Of a stretch of 64,000 nucleotides of DNA, positions 1 through 10,896 are shown piece after piece. The stretch is taken from assembly GCA_018222865.1 (NCBI GenBank), contig JAAEZM010000003.1:1-64000 (forward strand). The letters are read 5' to 3'. The translations under genes were made by a program, and so were the position numbers. Below the pieces are notes generated by a model. That model was not told the DNA's origin. It was given only the letters and a program-made list of their open reading frames with translations, and did no database searches. The stretch comes from Alphaproteobacteria bacterium (lineage in GTDB: Bacteria; Pseudomonadota; Alphaproteobacteria; Caulobacterales; Maricaulaceae). Position 1 is the stretch's first letter; each line of letters opens with the position of its first letter.

Positions 1-530
1 GTGCCGTCAATCACATAGATTTCTTCGCCGCCCCAATGGCGATGCCGGTTGAACTCCGTACCGGGCTCCCATTTCACCAAAGCAACACTTTCCGTACCGG
101 CCTGATGCAGGGGCAGAACAGCGAGGCCGGCAACCAGGCCCGGCGAGAACTGAGCCTCACGCGTCTTGATCACCTTTTGAACGCGATCCATCGGATCGAA
201 CTGACGTAGTTTCACGAAAATCGTCGCGCCCGGATCGGTAAAAGGGGTGTGCGCGCTTCCCGGTGGATTGCGAACATATGTTCCAGCCGGGTAATCTCCT
301 GTTTCATCTGAGAAAACGCCGTCCAGGACGAAATACTCCTCGCCCAGTTCATGGCCGTGGCGGTCGAATTTTGAACCCGGTTCAAACTTCACAATGGTCG
401 TGGCCCGCGCGACTTCATCGCCGATACGATCCAACATCATACGGTTCACGCCAGATGACGGCGAACTGACCCATTCGACATCACCCGGTCGGATGACAGC
501 GCGTTTTGTGAAGTCTGCATTGATTTCCAT
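1..530 (-). CDS. Cupin-domain (ChrR-like) protein, 3' part cut off by the window edge
   Basis: Manual reverse translation from ATG at 530: MEINADFTKRAVIRPGDVEWVSSPSSGVNRMMLDRIGDEVARATTIVKFEPGSKFDRHGHELGEEYFVLDGVFSDETGDYPAGTYVRNPPGSAHTPF...; two cupin-like repeats (HGHELGEEYFVLDG, HRHWGGEEIYVIDG). Not in the ORF track because it is open at the edge. Confidence 0.85.
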   Translation of the reverse strand, partial: MEINADFTKRAVIRPGDVEWVSSPSSGVNRMMLDRIGDEVARATTIVKFEPGSKFDRHGHELGEEYFVLDGVFSDETGDYPAGTYVRNPPGSAHTPFTDPGATIFVKLRQFDPMDRVQKVIKTREAQFSPGLVAGLAVLPLHQAGTESVALVKWEPGTEFNRHRHWGGEEIYVIDG

Positions 531-664
531 GACGGCCTCCATAGCCACCTACCTATCACATGGTAGATGACATAGGCAAGGCATTATCAACTTCAAGGCC
601 TCCGAAGATATTTGCATCCAGATACCCCGCCTGGCGCATCTGATGTGCGAGAGGGGAGTTCATC

Positions 665-1738
665 ATGTTTATTGCCACACTGACCGCATTGATCCTGGGT
701 CAGCTCGACCCGGCCCAAGACATCCAGACTGGAGCACCGATACCGCCACGCTCGCATGTCGCAGAGCTTGACGGCGAACCGACCCAGATCGCCGTCCTGG
801 GCACGCTCCATCTCAGCCAGATCCAAAATTTTGATCCCGCTTGGAGCGATGCGGTGGTCGACAGGCTCGCGGACTGGGAACCGGATCTCATCCTGATTGA
901 AAGCCTGCCACCGCGGGAAATCGACATGATGCAGGCCGATCCGGCCTATTCCGAAGTTGTGGATCAATTTGCGAGCAGTTCCATCGAGCTTGCCGGCCTG
1001 GCGCAGAGCGCCCTTGGTCTCTCGCGTTTCGACGCACGCGCCGAGCTTGATCGCCACGTCACCTCGGCAGACGCGGCCATGACACGGCGAAGAGCCGCCC
1101 TTCATCTTGCCAATTATGATCGTACATCGGCCGCGATCGCATGGCTCGCCCTGCCGGCCTCGGAACGCCAGCCCTATGACGGTCTGACCGACGAAATCAT
1201 CACTGCGCTCAATACCGAAATCGACCGGACTAATGAAACCACGCTGATCGCGGCGCGCCTCGCGCATCGTCTGGGTCATGACCGCGTTTTTGCTTTTGAC
1301 AGCCATTCAGACAAGCGGGCCTTTATGGAGGATATGGATGCCTTTGTGGCAGCCTTCCAAGAAAGCCAGGTCATGGCTGAGATTCTCTCCGGTGAGCAGG
1401 CCGCCACCCTGCAGAGCATGGGATCGGGGATTGCCTCCCCGGAGGATCTGATCGCCGCTCTGCGTCAGATGAATTCGCCGGACTATGCGGCGATTGATAT
1501 CGCTGTTCAGTGGGCCTCTTTCGCACGGGCTGATATGGACGGGCTCGGCCGGACACGGATCGCATACTGGGAAGCCCGCAATCTGCGGATGGCAGCGCAT
1601 GCTCGCGAGGTGATCGCCCGGCACCCATCCAGCCGTATACTGGTCATTGTCGGGGCGGCCCATAAGCCGTTTCTTGATGATCTTTTTGCGCGTGGTCTCG
1701 ATACGGTGATCGTTGACAGTGCAAGCCTGCTGGAGTGA
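665..1738 (+). CDS. DUF5694-like protein (TraB/ChaN-like fold suspected), secreted or membrane-anchored
   Basis: 357 aa ORF with N-terminal hydrophobic segment; motifs VLGTLHLSQ, LILIESLPPREIDMM, VIVGAAHKPFLDDLF. Confidence 0.7.
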   Translation: MFIATLTALILGQLDPAQDIQTGAPIPPRSHVAELDGEPTQIAVLGTLHLSQIQNFDPAWSDAVVDRLADWEPDLILIESLPPREIDMMQADPAYSEVVDQFASSSIELAGLAQSALGLSRFDARAELDRHVTSADAAMTRRRAALHLANYDRTSAAIAWLALPASERQPYDGLTDEIITALNTEIDRTNETTLIAARLAHRLGHDRVFAFDSHSDKRAFMEDMDAFVAAFQESQVMAEILSGEQAATLQSMGSGIASPEDLIAALRQMNSPDYAAIDIAVQWASFARADMDGLGRTRIAYWEARNLRMAAHAREVIARHPSSRILVIVGAAHKPFLDDLFARGLDTVIVDSASLLE

Positions 1739-2410
1739 TCACCCCAACCGTGCCCGCATCGCCGCTGCGATCCCAAAAGGGGCCACGGCGATTGTCCCCA
1801 GCGACACAGCGCAGGTAAGCAGAAGGGTGGCAAAAGCCCGATCCATCTCGCCATCCAAGGCGGCGCGGCCGGTACCCGCTGCGAAGACCAGAACCGGCAC
1901 CATTAGGGGCATGGCAATCAGTGATATGAGTAGACCTCCGCGCTTTACTCCGGCTGAAAGCGCACCGGCAAAGCCAGCCAGCAGGGCCAGAGCAGGAATG
2001 GCCGCCAGCAGCGCGGCGCCCACAAGCAAGGCAGTGCCAAGTTCAAGACCGTACATCATCGCCCCGACAATCGCGATCAGCGGCAAGGCCCAGAGCGTGG
2101 CCGCGGCTTGTCCCAGAACCTTTGCCAAGGCCAGCAGGGGAAGCGAGACCGGAGTGAGGACGTAGAGCTCTAATGTCCCATCGCTGACATCTTCTGTGAA
2201 AAGGCGCTCGGCAGCTTGCAGGACTGAAAGCAGCGCTGCGATCGCCATCAAGCCTGGCCCAATTACTCGCAAAGTCTCATCCGCAGGGCCAATCGCCAGG
2301 GGCCCCAGAGTGATACAGGCCAGGAAAAAAGCCGTCGGGCCTGCAGCGCCACCACCACCGGCCCAGGCAAGACGGGCCTCGCGGAGAAAAATACCAGCAA
2401 GAAGCCTCAT
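1739..2410 (-). CDS. ccmB: Heme exporter protein CcmB (cytochrome c biogenesis ABC permease)
   Basis: Internal Met gives MRLLAGIFLREARLAWAGGGG...; multi-TM; 4 bp overlap (ATGA) with upstream ccmA. Confidence 0.88.
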   Translation of the reverse strand: MRLLAGIFLREARLAWAGGGGAAGPTAFFLACITLGPLAIGPADETLRVIGPGLMAIAALLSVLQAAERLFTEDVSDGTLELYVLTPVSLPLLALAKVLGQAAATLWALPLIAIVGAMMYGLELGTALLVGAALLAAIPALALLAGFAGALSAGVKRGGLLISLIAMPLMVPVLVFAAGTGRAALDGEMDRAFATLLLTCAVSLGTIAVAPFGIAAAMRARLG

Positions 2411-3039
2411 TGTCCGACCCCCAGCGTTTCTGCATCCGGCCATTCGAGACGCTGATGCGTCGCAGCGATCACCAGCCCGCCACGCGACCGGTGCCAGGCA
2501 ACCAACCGCGCCAGGCAATCGCGGCCAGCCCCATCAAGCGGTCCCGCCGGTTCATCGAGCAGCCAGAGTGGGCGATTGGTCAGGGCGACCCGGGCCATGC
2601 CCGCGCGGCGTTGCTGACCTCGCGAAAGGCGACTGGCAGGCCGATCGATTAGATGGCCGATATCAAGGGCCTTGAGCACGGGCATGATCCGCTTGGATGG
2701 CTGATGGGATTGATCGCACCAGAAGCGAAGGGCCTGACGCAAAGTTTCATTCGGCTTCAGCCCATCGCTATGTCCGAGCCATGCGATCGCATCCTCGCGC
2801 TCGGCGCTGATGTCGATCACACCGGAGTCTGGCCGGACGAAGCCAGCAATCGCGCGCAGGAGAGTGGTTTTGCCCGCTCCGTTCGCACCGACAAGAAAAA
2901 GCGCGTCGCCAGACTGCAGGGCTACAGACAGGTCGCAGATGAGGCGACGATCACCACGGCTCAAACCAAGCTCGCGAACACTCAGATTCGTATCGGAAAA
3001 ATCCGGCCAGTCGGCAGAGTTAAGAGGTAATCCCGTCAT
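2407..3039 (-). CDS. ccmA: Heme ABC exporter ATP-binding protein CcmA
   Basis: Walker A VGANGAGKTTLLR, signature LSRGQQRR, Walker B LWLLDEP. Confidence 0.92.
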   Translation of the reverse strand: MTGLPLNSADWPDFSDTNLSVRELGLSRGDRRLICDLSVALQSGDALFLVGANGAGKTTLLRAIAGFVRPDSGVIDISAEREDAIAWLGHSDGLKPNETLRQALRFWCDQSHQPSKRIMPVLKALDIGHLIDRPASRLSRGQQRRAGMARVALTNRPLWLLDEPAGPLDGAGRDCLARLVAWHRSRGGLVIAATHQRLEWPDAETLGVGQ

Positions 3040-3267
3040 GATTGTGCATGTCGCCTGAAGCCGGGTGCGACGTCAACGCACGGTCTGCGGATTGCAGCCC
3101 GGAAGGAGTGCGGCTAAAACGCACGCAATCGGTCACGACCGGATCCGTCCTCTCTGGCGGATGCGCCCGTTCCAAGTGCGGAACCCCGCGATGGCGCCGC
3201 CCAATCGACAGAAAACGCCCGCCGCGCAGCCGCGGCGCGGCTCTGATTAGGGAATTGAGGTATTCAA

Positions 3268-5943
3268 ATGGCTTCTTTGGACAGTTTTTCCTGTAAGCGC
3301 ACCCTCACCGCAGCCGGTGAAACCTACACCTATTACGACTTGAAAGTCGCAGAGGCGAACGGCCTGACGGGTGTGTCCCGCCTGCCAGCCTCCTTGAAGG
3401 TGCTGCTGGAGAATCTCCTGCGCTTTGAGGATGGCAAGACGGTCACGAAAACAGACATTGAGGCGATGTCTGAATGGTTGACGACGAAGAGTTCGACGCA
3501 CGAGATTGCCTATCGCCCAGCGCGTGTTGTGATGCAGGACTTTACCGGCGTCCCCGCCGTTGTCGATCTGGCAGCCATGCGCGATGCCGCCGGGAAACTC
3601 GGTGCTGACCCCGAGCGGATTAATCCGCAAGTCCCAGTGGACCTGGTCATCGACCACTCCGTCATGGTTGATTATTTCGGCGGCGAGAACAGTTTCGCCA
3701 AGAATGTTGAGCGCGAATACCAGCGCAATGGCGAGCGCTACAAATTCCTGAAATGGGGCGCGAAAGCCTTCGATAATTTCCGCGTCGTGCCGCCAGGAAC
3801 CGGTATTATTCACCAGGTCAATCTTGAAAACCTGGCCCAATCCGTCTGGACCAGAGAAGAAGACGGCGAAACGATTGCTTACCCCGACACGTGCGTCGGC
3901 ACTGACAGCCACACCACGATGATCAACGGCCTGGCAGTCCTGGGCTGGGGCGTTGGAGGGATCGAGGCCGAAGCTGCCATGCTCGGCCAACCGGTCTCTA
4001 TGTTGATCCCGGAAGTCATTGGCTTTGAACTGACCGGCAAATTGCCCGAAGGCGCAACTGCCACCGACCTGGTACTAAAAGTGGTCGAGATGCTTCGTGC
4101 GCGCGGCGTGGTGGGCAAGTTCGTCGAGTTTTATGGCGACGGCCTCAATAATCTCTCACTCGAAGACGAAGCCACTATCGCCAATATGGCACCGGAATAT
4201 GGCGCGACTTGCGGCTTCTTCGCCGTCGATAATGAGACGCTGGAATATCTGCGCGCCACAGGCCGCGATGACAAAAGAGTGGCTCTCGTCGAGACCTATT
4301 CCAAGGCGCAGGGCATGTTCCGCCCCGATTATGACGCCGATCCGATCTTCACCGACACCCTGCATCTCGACATGGCCACGATCGTCCCGGCCCTGTCCGG
4401 TCCGAAACGCCCGCAAGACTGGATCGAGCTGACCCGCGCCGCTCAAGGCTTCTCCGAGATCATGGAGAGCGAATATGGCAAGGGCGATGAGATGGGCAAG
4501 TCAGCCCCGGTAGAGGGTGAGGACTGGGAGTTCACCAATGGCGATGTCGCCATCGCGGCGATCACCTCCTGTACCAACACGTCTAACCCGTCTGTCTTGC
4601 TGGGAGCAGGGCTCCTCGCCCGGAACGCACTCGAGAGGGGCCTGAGCCGCAAACCCTGGGTCAAGACCTCGTTGGCCCCGGGCTCCCAAGTCGTGACCGA
4701 TTATCTTGAGAAGGCCGGCCTGCAGGATGATCTCGATGCGCTGGGCTTCAATCTGGTCGGCTATGGCTGCACCACCTGTATCGGCAATTCCGGACCTCTG
4801 CCTCCGGCGATATCCAAAACGATCAATGACAATGATCTGGTCGCGGCCTCCGTTCTTTCAGGCAATCGCAATTTCGAAGGGCGTATCTCTCCGGATGTCC
4901 GTGCCAACTATCTTGCATCGCCGCCGCTTGTCGTCGCCTACGCCATTGCAGGCACGATGACCAAGGACATCACGACCGAACCGCTTGGTCAGGATCAGGA
5001 AGGCAATGATGTCTTCCTCAAGGATATCTGGCCGAGCAATCAGGAAATCACCGACGCGGTGCGTGCGGCTGTTTCCCCGGACATGTTTGCGACCCGTTAT
5101 GCTGATGTCTTCAAAGGTGATGAAGCCTGGGCCTCCATCGAGGTCTCCGGAGGATTGACCTATCAATGGGATCACACCTCCACCTATGTCCAGAACCCGC
5201 CCTATTTCGAAGGCATGACAATGGAGCCGGAAGCGCCTGGCGATGTCATCAACGCCAAGATTATGGGCCTGTTCGGCGATAGCATCACGACCGACCACAT
5301 CTCCCCCGCTGGCTCCATAAAGGCCAGCAGCCCGGCGGGCCGCTATCTGCAGGAGCGCCAGGTTCCAGTGCTGGAGTTCAACTCCTATGGATCGCGCCGC
5401 GGCAATCACGAGGTGATGATGCGTGGCACATTCGCCAATATCCGCATCAAGAACAAAATGCTCGACGGCGTCGAAGGCGGTTATACGCTGAAGGACGGCA
5501 AGCAGGTCGATATCTATGATGCCTGCATGCAATACCAGGCCGAAGGCACGCCGCTCGTGGTCTTTGGCGGCAAGGAATACGGCACCGGATCCTCTCGCGA
5601 CTGGGCGGCCAAAGGCACGCGCCTTCTGGGCGTGAAAGCGGTCATCGCAGAGAGTTTCGAGCGCATCCACCGCTCGAATCTGATCGGTATGGGTGTCCTG
5701 CCGCTCCAGTTCGAGGACGGGCATTCATGGGATGGGCTGGGCATGACCGGCGATGAGAGCGTCACCATCACCGGCGTGTCAGAGTTGGAACCGCGCTGTG
5801 AGATGACGGTTGAGATCACCTTCCCGGATGGCACAGTGAAGAAAGCGCCTGCCAAGGCCCGTATCGATACCGAGAATGAGCTGGAGTATTTCCGCAATGG
5901 CGGCATTCTCCACTATGTTCTGCGCAATCTGGCGCGCGACTAG
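3268..5943 (+). CDS. acnA: Aconitate hydratase A
   Basis: 891 aa; aconitase motifs [74 protein letters not shown]. Confidence 0.98.
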   Translation: MASLDSFSCKRTLTAAGETYTYYDLKVAEANGLTGVSRLPASLKVLLENLLRFEDGKTVTKTDIEAMSEWLTTKSSTHEIAYRPARVVMQDFTGVPAVVDLAAMRDAAGKLGADPERINPQVPVDLVIDHSVMVDYFGGENSFAKNVEREYQRNGERYKFLKWGAKAFDNFRVVPPGTGIIHQVNLENLAQSVWTREEDGETIAYPDTCVGTDSHTTMINGLAVLGWGVGGIEAEAAMLGQPVSMLIPEVIGFELTGKLPEGATATDLVLKVVEMLRARGVVGKFVEFYGDGLNNLSLEDEATIANMAPEYGATCGFFAVDNETLEYLRATGRDDKRVALVETYSKAQGMFRPDYDADPIFTDTLHLDMATIVPALSGPKRPQDWIELTRAAQGFSEIMESEYGKGDEMGKSAPVEGEDWEFTNGDVAIAAITSCTNTSNPSVLLGAGLLARNALERGLSRKPWVKTSLAPGSQVVTDYLEKAGLQDDLDALGFNLVGYGCTTCIGNSGPLPPAISKTINDNDLVAASVLSGNRNFEGRISPDVRANYLASPPLVVAYAIAGTMTKDITTEPLGQDQEGNDVFLKDIWPSNQEITDAVRAAVSPDMFATRYADVFKGDEAWASIEVSGGLTYQWDHTSTYVQNPPYFEGMTMEPEAPGDVINAKIMGLFGDSITTDHISPAGSIKASSPAGRYLQERQVPVLEFNSYGSRRGNHEVMMRGTFANIRIKNKMLDGVEGGYTLKDGKQVDIYDACMQYQAEGTPLVVFGGKEYGTGSSRDWAAKGTRLLGVKAVIAESFERIHRSNLIGMGVLPLQFEDGHSWDGLGMTGDESVTITGVSELEPRCEMTVEITFPDGTVKKAPAKARIDTENELEYFRNGGILHYVLRNLARD

Positions 5944-6036
5944 GGCTTCATAGCGCCAATCGTCTCGACAGGATCTCTCGCGCGCATAACGTCCAAGTGA
6001 TTGGAAAGTGCGCGCGGGAGGCTCTATCTAGGTCTC

Positions 6037-6786
6037 ATGCAATTCTTCGCGTCCCTTCTGGCCCTCGCGCTTTTCGGCACTCCGGTTCCCGCCGGCGATC
6101 ACGATCCGCGCGTGCAGCCTGCCCCCGAGCCTGCTGCGAACAGTCGCCCGGTTCTGGTTGAGTTATTTACCAGCCAGGGCTGCGGTCTGTGCCCGGAAGC
6201 CAATCGGTATCTCGGTGAACTTGACCAGGAAGAGAATGTCTTCGTTCTCGCTTACGGGGTCGATTACTGGGATATTTATGGCTGGGAAGACACCTATGCC
6301 CGCCCGGAATATGTGAGCCGTCAGCGCGCTTATCTTCCGCGATTGGACGTGCCACGCCTGTATACGCCGCATTTCATCATCGACGGCGTGGTCGACGCGC
6401 CGGGTCAGCATCAAAACAAGGTGCGCGAAGCGGTTGATGAGCGACTGGCAGCGATGCCGGATTGGCCAGCAATCTCTATCTCGGACGGCCCCTTTGGCTC
6501 CTACCTTGTTGAGATCGACGGCGAGGCGCCTGAAGAGGATATGGACGTCTGGCTGCTCAATTACGCGCCCGGCTGGGCCAGTGTTGAGATCAGTGCCGGA
6601 GAGAATTCAGGCACAGATATGCTGCACTATAATATGGTGAAATCCATCACCCATATCGGCCGCTGGGACGGCGGCGCAGCCGAATTCATGGGCGATGCAA
6701 GTCGCCGCTACGGTACGGTAGCGATTGTGCAAGGTGCCAATGGCGGCCCGATTTACGGTTTCGCCATTGCAGACGAGGCGGGCTAG
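6037..6786 (+). CDS. DUF1223 thioredoxin-like secreted protein
   Basis: VLVELFTSQGCGLCPEANRYLGEL, signal peptide MQFFASLLALALFGTPVPA; an upstream start at 6001 is also possible. Confidence 0.85.
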   Translation: MQFFASLLALALFGTPVPAGDHDPRVQPAPEPAANSRPVLVELFTSQGCGLCPEANRYLGELDQEENVFVLAYGVDYWDIYGWEDTYARPEYVSRQRAYLPRLDVPRLYTPHFIIDGVVDAPGQHQNKVREAVDERLAAMPDWPAISISDGPFGSYLVEIDGEAPEEDMDVWLLNYAPGWASVEISAGENSGTDMLHYNMVKSITHIGRWDGGAAEFMGDASRRYGTVAIVQGANGGPIYGFAIADEAG

Positions 6787-7334
6787 CGCGGCGCGCGTTT
6801 AGCGAGGATGCGCTGTAGCGTACGACGGTGCATATTCAGTCGACGCGCCGTTTCAGAGACATTGTGATCGCACAGCTCGAAGACCCGTTGAATATGCTCC
6901 CACCGGACACGGTCGGCGGACATCGGGTTTTCCGGCGGCTCAGGCTTGTCTTCCGGATGCGCAAGAAGCGCTTTGATGATGTCGTCGGCATCAGCCGGTT
7001 TTGAGAGATAATCGACAGCGCCCGCCTTAACCGCAGCAACAGCCGTGGCGATGTTTCCATAACCGGTCAGCATCACGACCCGGCAATCGGGCCGAGAGGC
7101 GTGCAGTGCCTTGGTCACTTCAAGCCCATCGCCGTCTTCCAGACGCAAATCGAGCACCGCAAAGGCGGGCGGATTGGAGCGGGCGATCTCACGCGCTTCA
7201 TCAACTGTGCCGACGGCCGATACAATGAAACCGCGACCCGTCATGGCGCGCCCCAAACGCGTTCGGAACGGAGCGTCATCATCCAGGATCAAAAGGGATT
7301 TATCTTCCGGCAGCTCGTATTCGGTCTCGCTCAC
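6783..7334 (-). CDS. regA: Response regulator of the ActR/PrrA/RegA family
   Basis: Receiver LLILDDDAPF...AVLDLRLEDGDGLEV...VMLTGYGNIATAVAAVKAGAVDYLSKPAD and Fis-type HTH CDHNVSETARRLNMHRRTLQRILAKRAPR. Confidence 0.94.
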   Translation of the reverse strand: MSETEYELPEDKSLLILDDDAPFRTRLGRAMTGRGFIVSAVGTVDEAREIARSNPPAFAVLDLRLEDGDGLEVTKALHASRPDCRVVMLTGYGNIATAVAAVKAGAVDYLSKPADADDIIKALLAHPEDKPEPPENPMSADRVRWEHIQRVFELCDHNVSETARRLNMHRRTLQRILAKRAPR

Positions 7335-7366
7335 GCGCCTATCCTCTTGGTTGATTCCACACTGTT

Positions 7367-8701
7367 TTAGCGAAGTAGTGCGCCCGCCTCTACCCGCTCG
7401 CGCGGCCAGCGGGCTTTGACAACAGCTCCACCGTGCGGAGCAGCATTGTCAAATACGACTTCTCCGCCGGTCTTTTCAATCATCGTCTTGGCGATGAAAA
7501 CCCCCAGGCCCAGTCCGCCCTGTCCAGGCGTGCCTTGGCGTGTCGTCACATAGGGTTCGCCAATCTTGGACAGGATCTCTAGCGAAAAACCCGGGCCGTC
7601 ATCTTCGATGGCGACGGTCACAAACTCAGCATCCCAACCGCCTTCGACAACGACGCGCGTATTGGCAAAATCCACTGCGTTTTCTATGAAATTACCTACG
7701 CCATAAAGCATTTCCGGCATGCGCTTGAGCACTGGCTCGCTCGCAGGCACTGCGGAATCCGGCTGTTTGATGTGAACATTGACCACCGGCCCAAGCCCAC
7801 GCAATGGCGCAGCCGCTTCTTCCAGCGCAGCGAGGAATTCGACCCGGTCATGACGCTCATCCGAGGCGGTTTTCTCCTGGCTGAGCCGCTTCAGTATGTC
7901 GCGGCAGCGGCGCGCCTGGGTGACCAGGAGTTCTGCATCCTCCCGCAAGATCTCATCATCCTTGAGCTCACGCAACATTTCCTTCGCCGTCAGCTGGATC
8001 GTGGCGAGCGGTGTACCGAGCTCGTGCGCAGCGGCCGCTGCGAGCGCTCCAAGCGCGGAGAGACGCTGTTCGCGCGACAAGACGCTCTGCGTGGCAGCCA
8101 GAGCCGTCGCCATGGCACGGCCCTCCCGGCTGACGCGCCAGGAGTAAACCGCCGTAAAGGCGACAGCGATAAAAATGGCGGACCACAATCCCACAAGATA
8201 CATGCCGGGAAGTTCCAACCCGTCTTCGGAGCCAGACCAAGGCAGCGGCAGGCTCCAAAACCACATGGCCGCAGTCCCCATCATAGCCAGTGCGGCCAGG
8301 GCACCCGACCAGCGTGGGGGAAGTGCTGCAACTGCGATGGTAACCGGCGCAACAAGCATGACCACGAACGGGTTTTGCAAGCCGCCGGTGAGCATGAGCA
8401 AAGCACACAGCTGCACAACATCATACGCAAGCTGCAGGAAGACCTGCCAGTCTTCAGCGAATTGCTGGGGCTTAACGGACAAGGTGAGCCAGGTATTGAT
8501 CCAGGTGCTTGCGAGGATCACGCCGAGACAGAAGCCAACAGGAAGCTCAAATCCCAGAACGAAATGAACGAGTAACACCGTCGCGGTCTGACCGGCGACC
8601 GCGAGCCAACGCAACATGACCAATGTGCGCAGGCGCAATCGGCCGAAGACCGGGGTCAGGTGAGCATCACCACCATAGGGGTCCCAATCGCTATCACTCA
8701 T
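7367..8701 (-). CDS. regB: Redox sensor histidine kinase of the ActS/PrrB/RegB family
   Basis: Six-TM N-terminus, quinone-site heptapeptide GGLQNPF, H-box AHELGTPLATI, conserved QARRCRDILKRLS (redox Cys region). Confidence 0.94.
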   Translation of the reverse strand: MSDSDWDPYGGDAHLTPVFGRLRLRTLVMLRWLAVAGQTATVLLVHFVLGFELPVGFCLGVILASTWINTWLTLSVKPQQFAEDWQVFLQLAYDVVQLCALLMLTGGLQNPFVVMLVAPVTIAVAALPPRWSGALAALAMMGTAAMWFWSLPLPWSGSEDGLELPGMYLVGLWSAIFIAVAFTAVYSWRVSREGRAMATALAATQSVLSREQRLSALGALAAAAAHELGTPLATIQLTAKEMLRELKDDEILREDAELLVTQARRCRDILKRLSQEKTASDERHDRVEFLAALEEAAAPLRGLGPVVNVHIKQPDSAVPASEPVLKRMPEMLYGVGNFIENAVDFANTRVVVEGGWDAEFVTVAIEDDGPGFSLEILSKIGEPYVTTRQGTPGQGGLGLGVFIAKTMIEKTGGEVVFDNAAPHGGAVVKARWPRERVEAGALLR

Positions 8702-8837
8702 AACTTACCCCTGCACAAATTCGTCATACTTGATGGACATATCAACTCACCGCCCCTAGTTTCGCATATGCAGCATTGAGGTGGCTTATCCGCGCTTAAC
8801 ATGCTTTGCCCCGCATCGAATAGTTGGAGGAGTATCG

Positions 8838-9515
8838 ATGCCATCCCTTTGGTCCCGCATTTCCGGTGGCTTAAACCGTTTTCTTGAAGGTCGCGCCTGG
8901 GTCTGGATCCTGTTGGCTGCGCCGATGGTCATGGTTTTGACCTTCATCACCCTGATGGCCAATGAGAACGGCGATACAGTTACACGTCCCGCCGCAGTCC
9001 GTGTCTCTGGTGAGGCCGCGATTGGTGGCCCGTTCGAGCTCGTGGCTCATACCGGCGAAACGGTGACCAATGAGGATTTTGAAGGCAAGGCGATGCTGAT
9101 CTATTTCGGCTTCACCTATTGCCCGGATGTCTGCCCCTTCTCTCTACAAATCATGGCAGCGGCTCTCAATCAGCTTTCAGAGGATGAGCGCGCGCAATTC
9201 CAGCCCTTGCTCATCAGCATTGATCCGCAACGCGATACGGTTGAGCAGATGGCGCTTTATGTGGAGTCGCCGGCCTTTCCTGAAAATCTCATCGGCCTGA
9301 CAGGGTCTGAGGCACAGGTCAGTGCTGCGGCGAGCGCCTATCGGGTCGCGTATATGCGCTCGGGTGAAGGCGACGACTATCTGATGGATCATTCCTCCAT
9401 CATCTATTTCATGGATGAAAACGGGCGCTTCGTGGACATTTTCTCTCACGGCACCGAGCCGGCAACGGTTGCGGCGCGCCTTCAAGACTTCCTTGAACAA
9501 AATCGGTCATCCTGA
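8838..9515 (+). CDS. SCO1/SenC family copper chaperone
   Basis: Motif FGFTYCPDVCPFSLQ, distal His in YLMDHSSIIYFMD; upstream of and divergent from regB. Confidence 0.93.
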   Translation: MPSLWSRISGGLNRFLEGRAWVWILLAAPMVMVLTFITLMANENGDTVTRPAAVRVSGEAAIGGPFELVAHTGETVTNEDFEGKAMLIYFGFTYCPDVCPFSLQIMAAALNQLSEDERAQFQPLLISIDPQRDTVEQMALYVESPAFPENLIGLTGSEAQVSAAASAYRVAYMRSGEGDDYLMDHSSIIYFMDENGRFVDIFSHGTEPATVAARLQDFLEQNRSS

Positions 9516-9554
9516 TCGGGACATTGGCAGGACACACGCCTTTAAGGAGGCATC

Positions 9555-10823
9555 ATGCTCTACAGTATGTATGAAATGAACCGGCTGGCTATGACGCCAT
9601 GGCGCGCGGCAGCAAACGCCACGCGGCGCATGATGCGCGCCAGCTGGAACCCGATGGGAGACACCGTCGCCGGCCGGACCATGGCAGCAGCTGCTGACCT
9701 CTTTGAGTCCGTCACACGGCGTTATGGCAAGCCCGAATGGATGCTGGACGCTGTTGATATCAATGGCCATCTTGTACCCGTGCGCGAAGAAGTTGTCTGG
9801 TCTCAGCCTTGGTGTGACCTCCTTCACTTCCGCCGCGACCCGGCGGCTCTGGAGGCAGCGCGCGGCCCGGGACAGGATCGCAAAATCCTCTTCGTCGCCC
9901 CCATGTCGGGCCATTACGCGACCTTGCTGCGCGGCACAGTGGAGACCTTCCTCGCGGATGCCGAAGTCTACATCACGGACTGGCAGGATGCCCGCATGGT
10001 CTCGCTGGCTGAAGGTCGCTTCGATCTGGATGACTTCGTCGATTATGTGCGCAAGATGATCAGCGTCATCGGTCCGGACGTGCATGTTGTGGCCGTTTGC
10101 CAACCTGGCCCGCCCACCCTGGCCGCCATCGCACTCATGGCTGAGGATGATGATCCGTGTCGCCCGGCTTCGATGACCTTTATGGGCTCGCCCATTGATA
10201 CGCGAAAATCCCCGACCGTCCCCAACAAGTTGGCGGAAGAAAAGCCTTTCGACTGGTTTGCCAAAAACCTCATCCATACGGTCCCAGCGCCGAACCCGGG
10301 GGCCCTGCGCCGCGTTTATCCGGGCTTCCTGCAGCTGGCCGGCTTCATGAACATGAATCTCGACCGCCATGTCGATGCCCACTGGAACTTCTACAACCAT
10401 CTGGTTGAGGGCGATGGCGACAATGCCGAGAAACACCGTGCTTTCTACGACGAGTATCTCGCCGTGATGGATTTGTCCGAGGAGTTCTATCTTCAGACCA
10501 TCAAGGATGTCTTCCAGGAGCACAAACTCGCTCGGGGTGAGCAGATGCATCACGGCCGCCGCGTCGATCCGTCCAAGATCAAGGACGTCGCCCTGCTGAC
10601 CGTTGAAGGCGAGCGCGATGACATCTCAGGGATTGGACAGACCCAGGCCGCGCACACGCTGTGCTCGGGCCTCTCTGACAATCTGCAGAAAGACTGGATT
10701 CAGCCAGCGGTTGGTCATTATGGCGTCTTCAATGGCCGCCGTTTCCGTGAACATATCGCACCGATGATGCGGGAATTCATGGATGAGGCCGGTGGCCGCG
10801 CCCTGAAAATGCGGAAAAACTAG
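9555..10823 (+). CDS. phaZ: Intracellular polyhydroxyalkanoate depolymerase
   Basis: MLYSMYEMNRLAMTPWRAAANATRRMMRASWNPMG..., VVAVCQPGPPTLAAIALMAEDDDP, C-terminal VGHYGVFNGRRF. Confidence 0.93.
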   Translation: MLYSMYEMNRLAMTPWRAAANATRRMMRASWNPMGDTVAGRTMAAAADLFESVTRRYGKPEWMLDAVDINGHLVPVREEVVWSQPWCDLLHFRRDPAALEAARGPGQDRKILFVAPMSGHYATLLRGTVETFLADAEVYITDWQDARMVSLAEGRFDLDDFVDYVRKMISVIGPDVHVVAVCQPGPPTLAAIALMAEDDDPCRPASMTFMGSPIDTRKSPTVPNKLAEEKPFDWFAKNLIHTVPAPNPGALRRVYPGFLQLAGFMNMNLDRHVDAHWNFYNHLVEGDGDNAEKHRAFYDEYLAVMDLSEEFYLQTIKDVFQEHKLARGEQMHHGRRVDPSKIKDVALLTVEGERDDISGIGQTQAAHTLCSGLSDNLQKDWIQPAVGHYGVFNGRRFREHIAPMMREFMDEAGGRALKMRKN

Positions 10824-10840
10824 ACCCCGCCGCACGGTTT

Positions 10841-10875
10841 AAAAAAAGGGGCAGGTCGTCGACCTGCCCCTTTTT
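10841..10875. terminator. Bidirectional intrinsic terminator between convergent phaZ and the 10897-12525 gene
   Basis: aaaaaaaggggcaggtc-gtc-gacctgccccttttt: perfect 10 bp GC stem flanked by A/T tracts on both sides. Confidence 0.93.
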
Positions 10876-10896
10876 GTGTCCGCGTGTGGGGCGGGT

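Noticed and set aside
593-1306. 237 aa minus-strand ORF opposite the DUF5694 gene
   Set aside because: Antisense artefact; composition lacks protein-like features and the plus strand gives a coherent product.
3040-3267. Intergenic region before acnA examined for SRP RNA-like text (cccggaaggagtgcggc)
   Set aside because: Lacks the conserved 4.5S RNA core and pairing; superficial similarity only.
3247-5906. Long minus-strand ORFs (3247-3990, 4858-5724, 5514-5906) opposite acnA
   Set aside because: Shadow ORFs of a high-GC coding gene; the plus-strand aconitase reads cleanly and the antisense translations have no recognisable family or RBS context.
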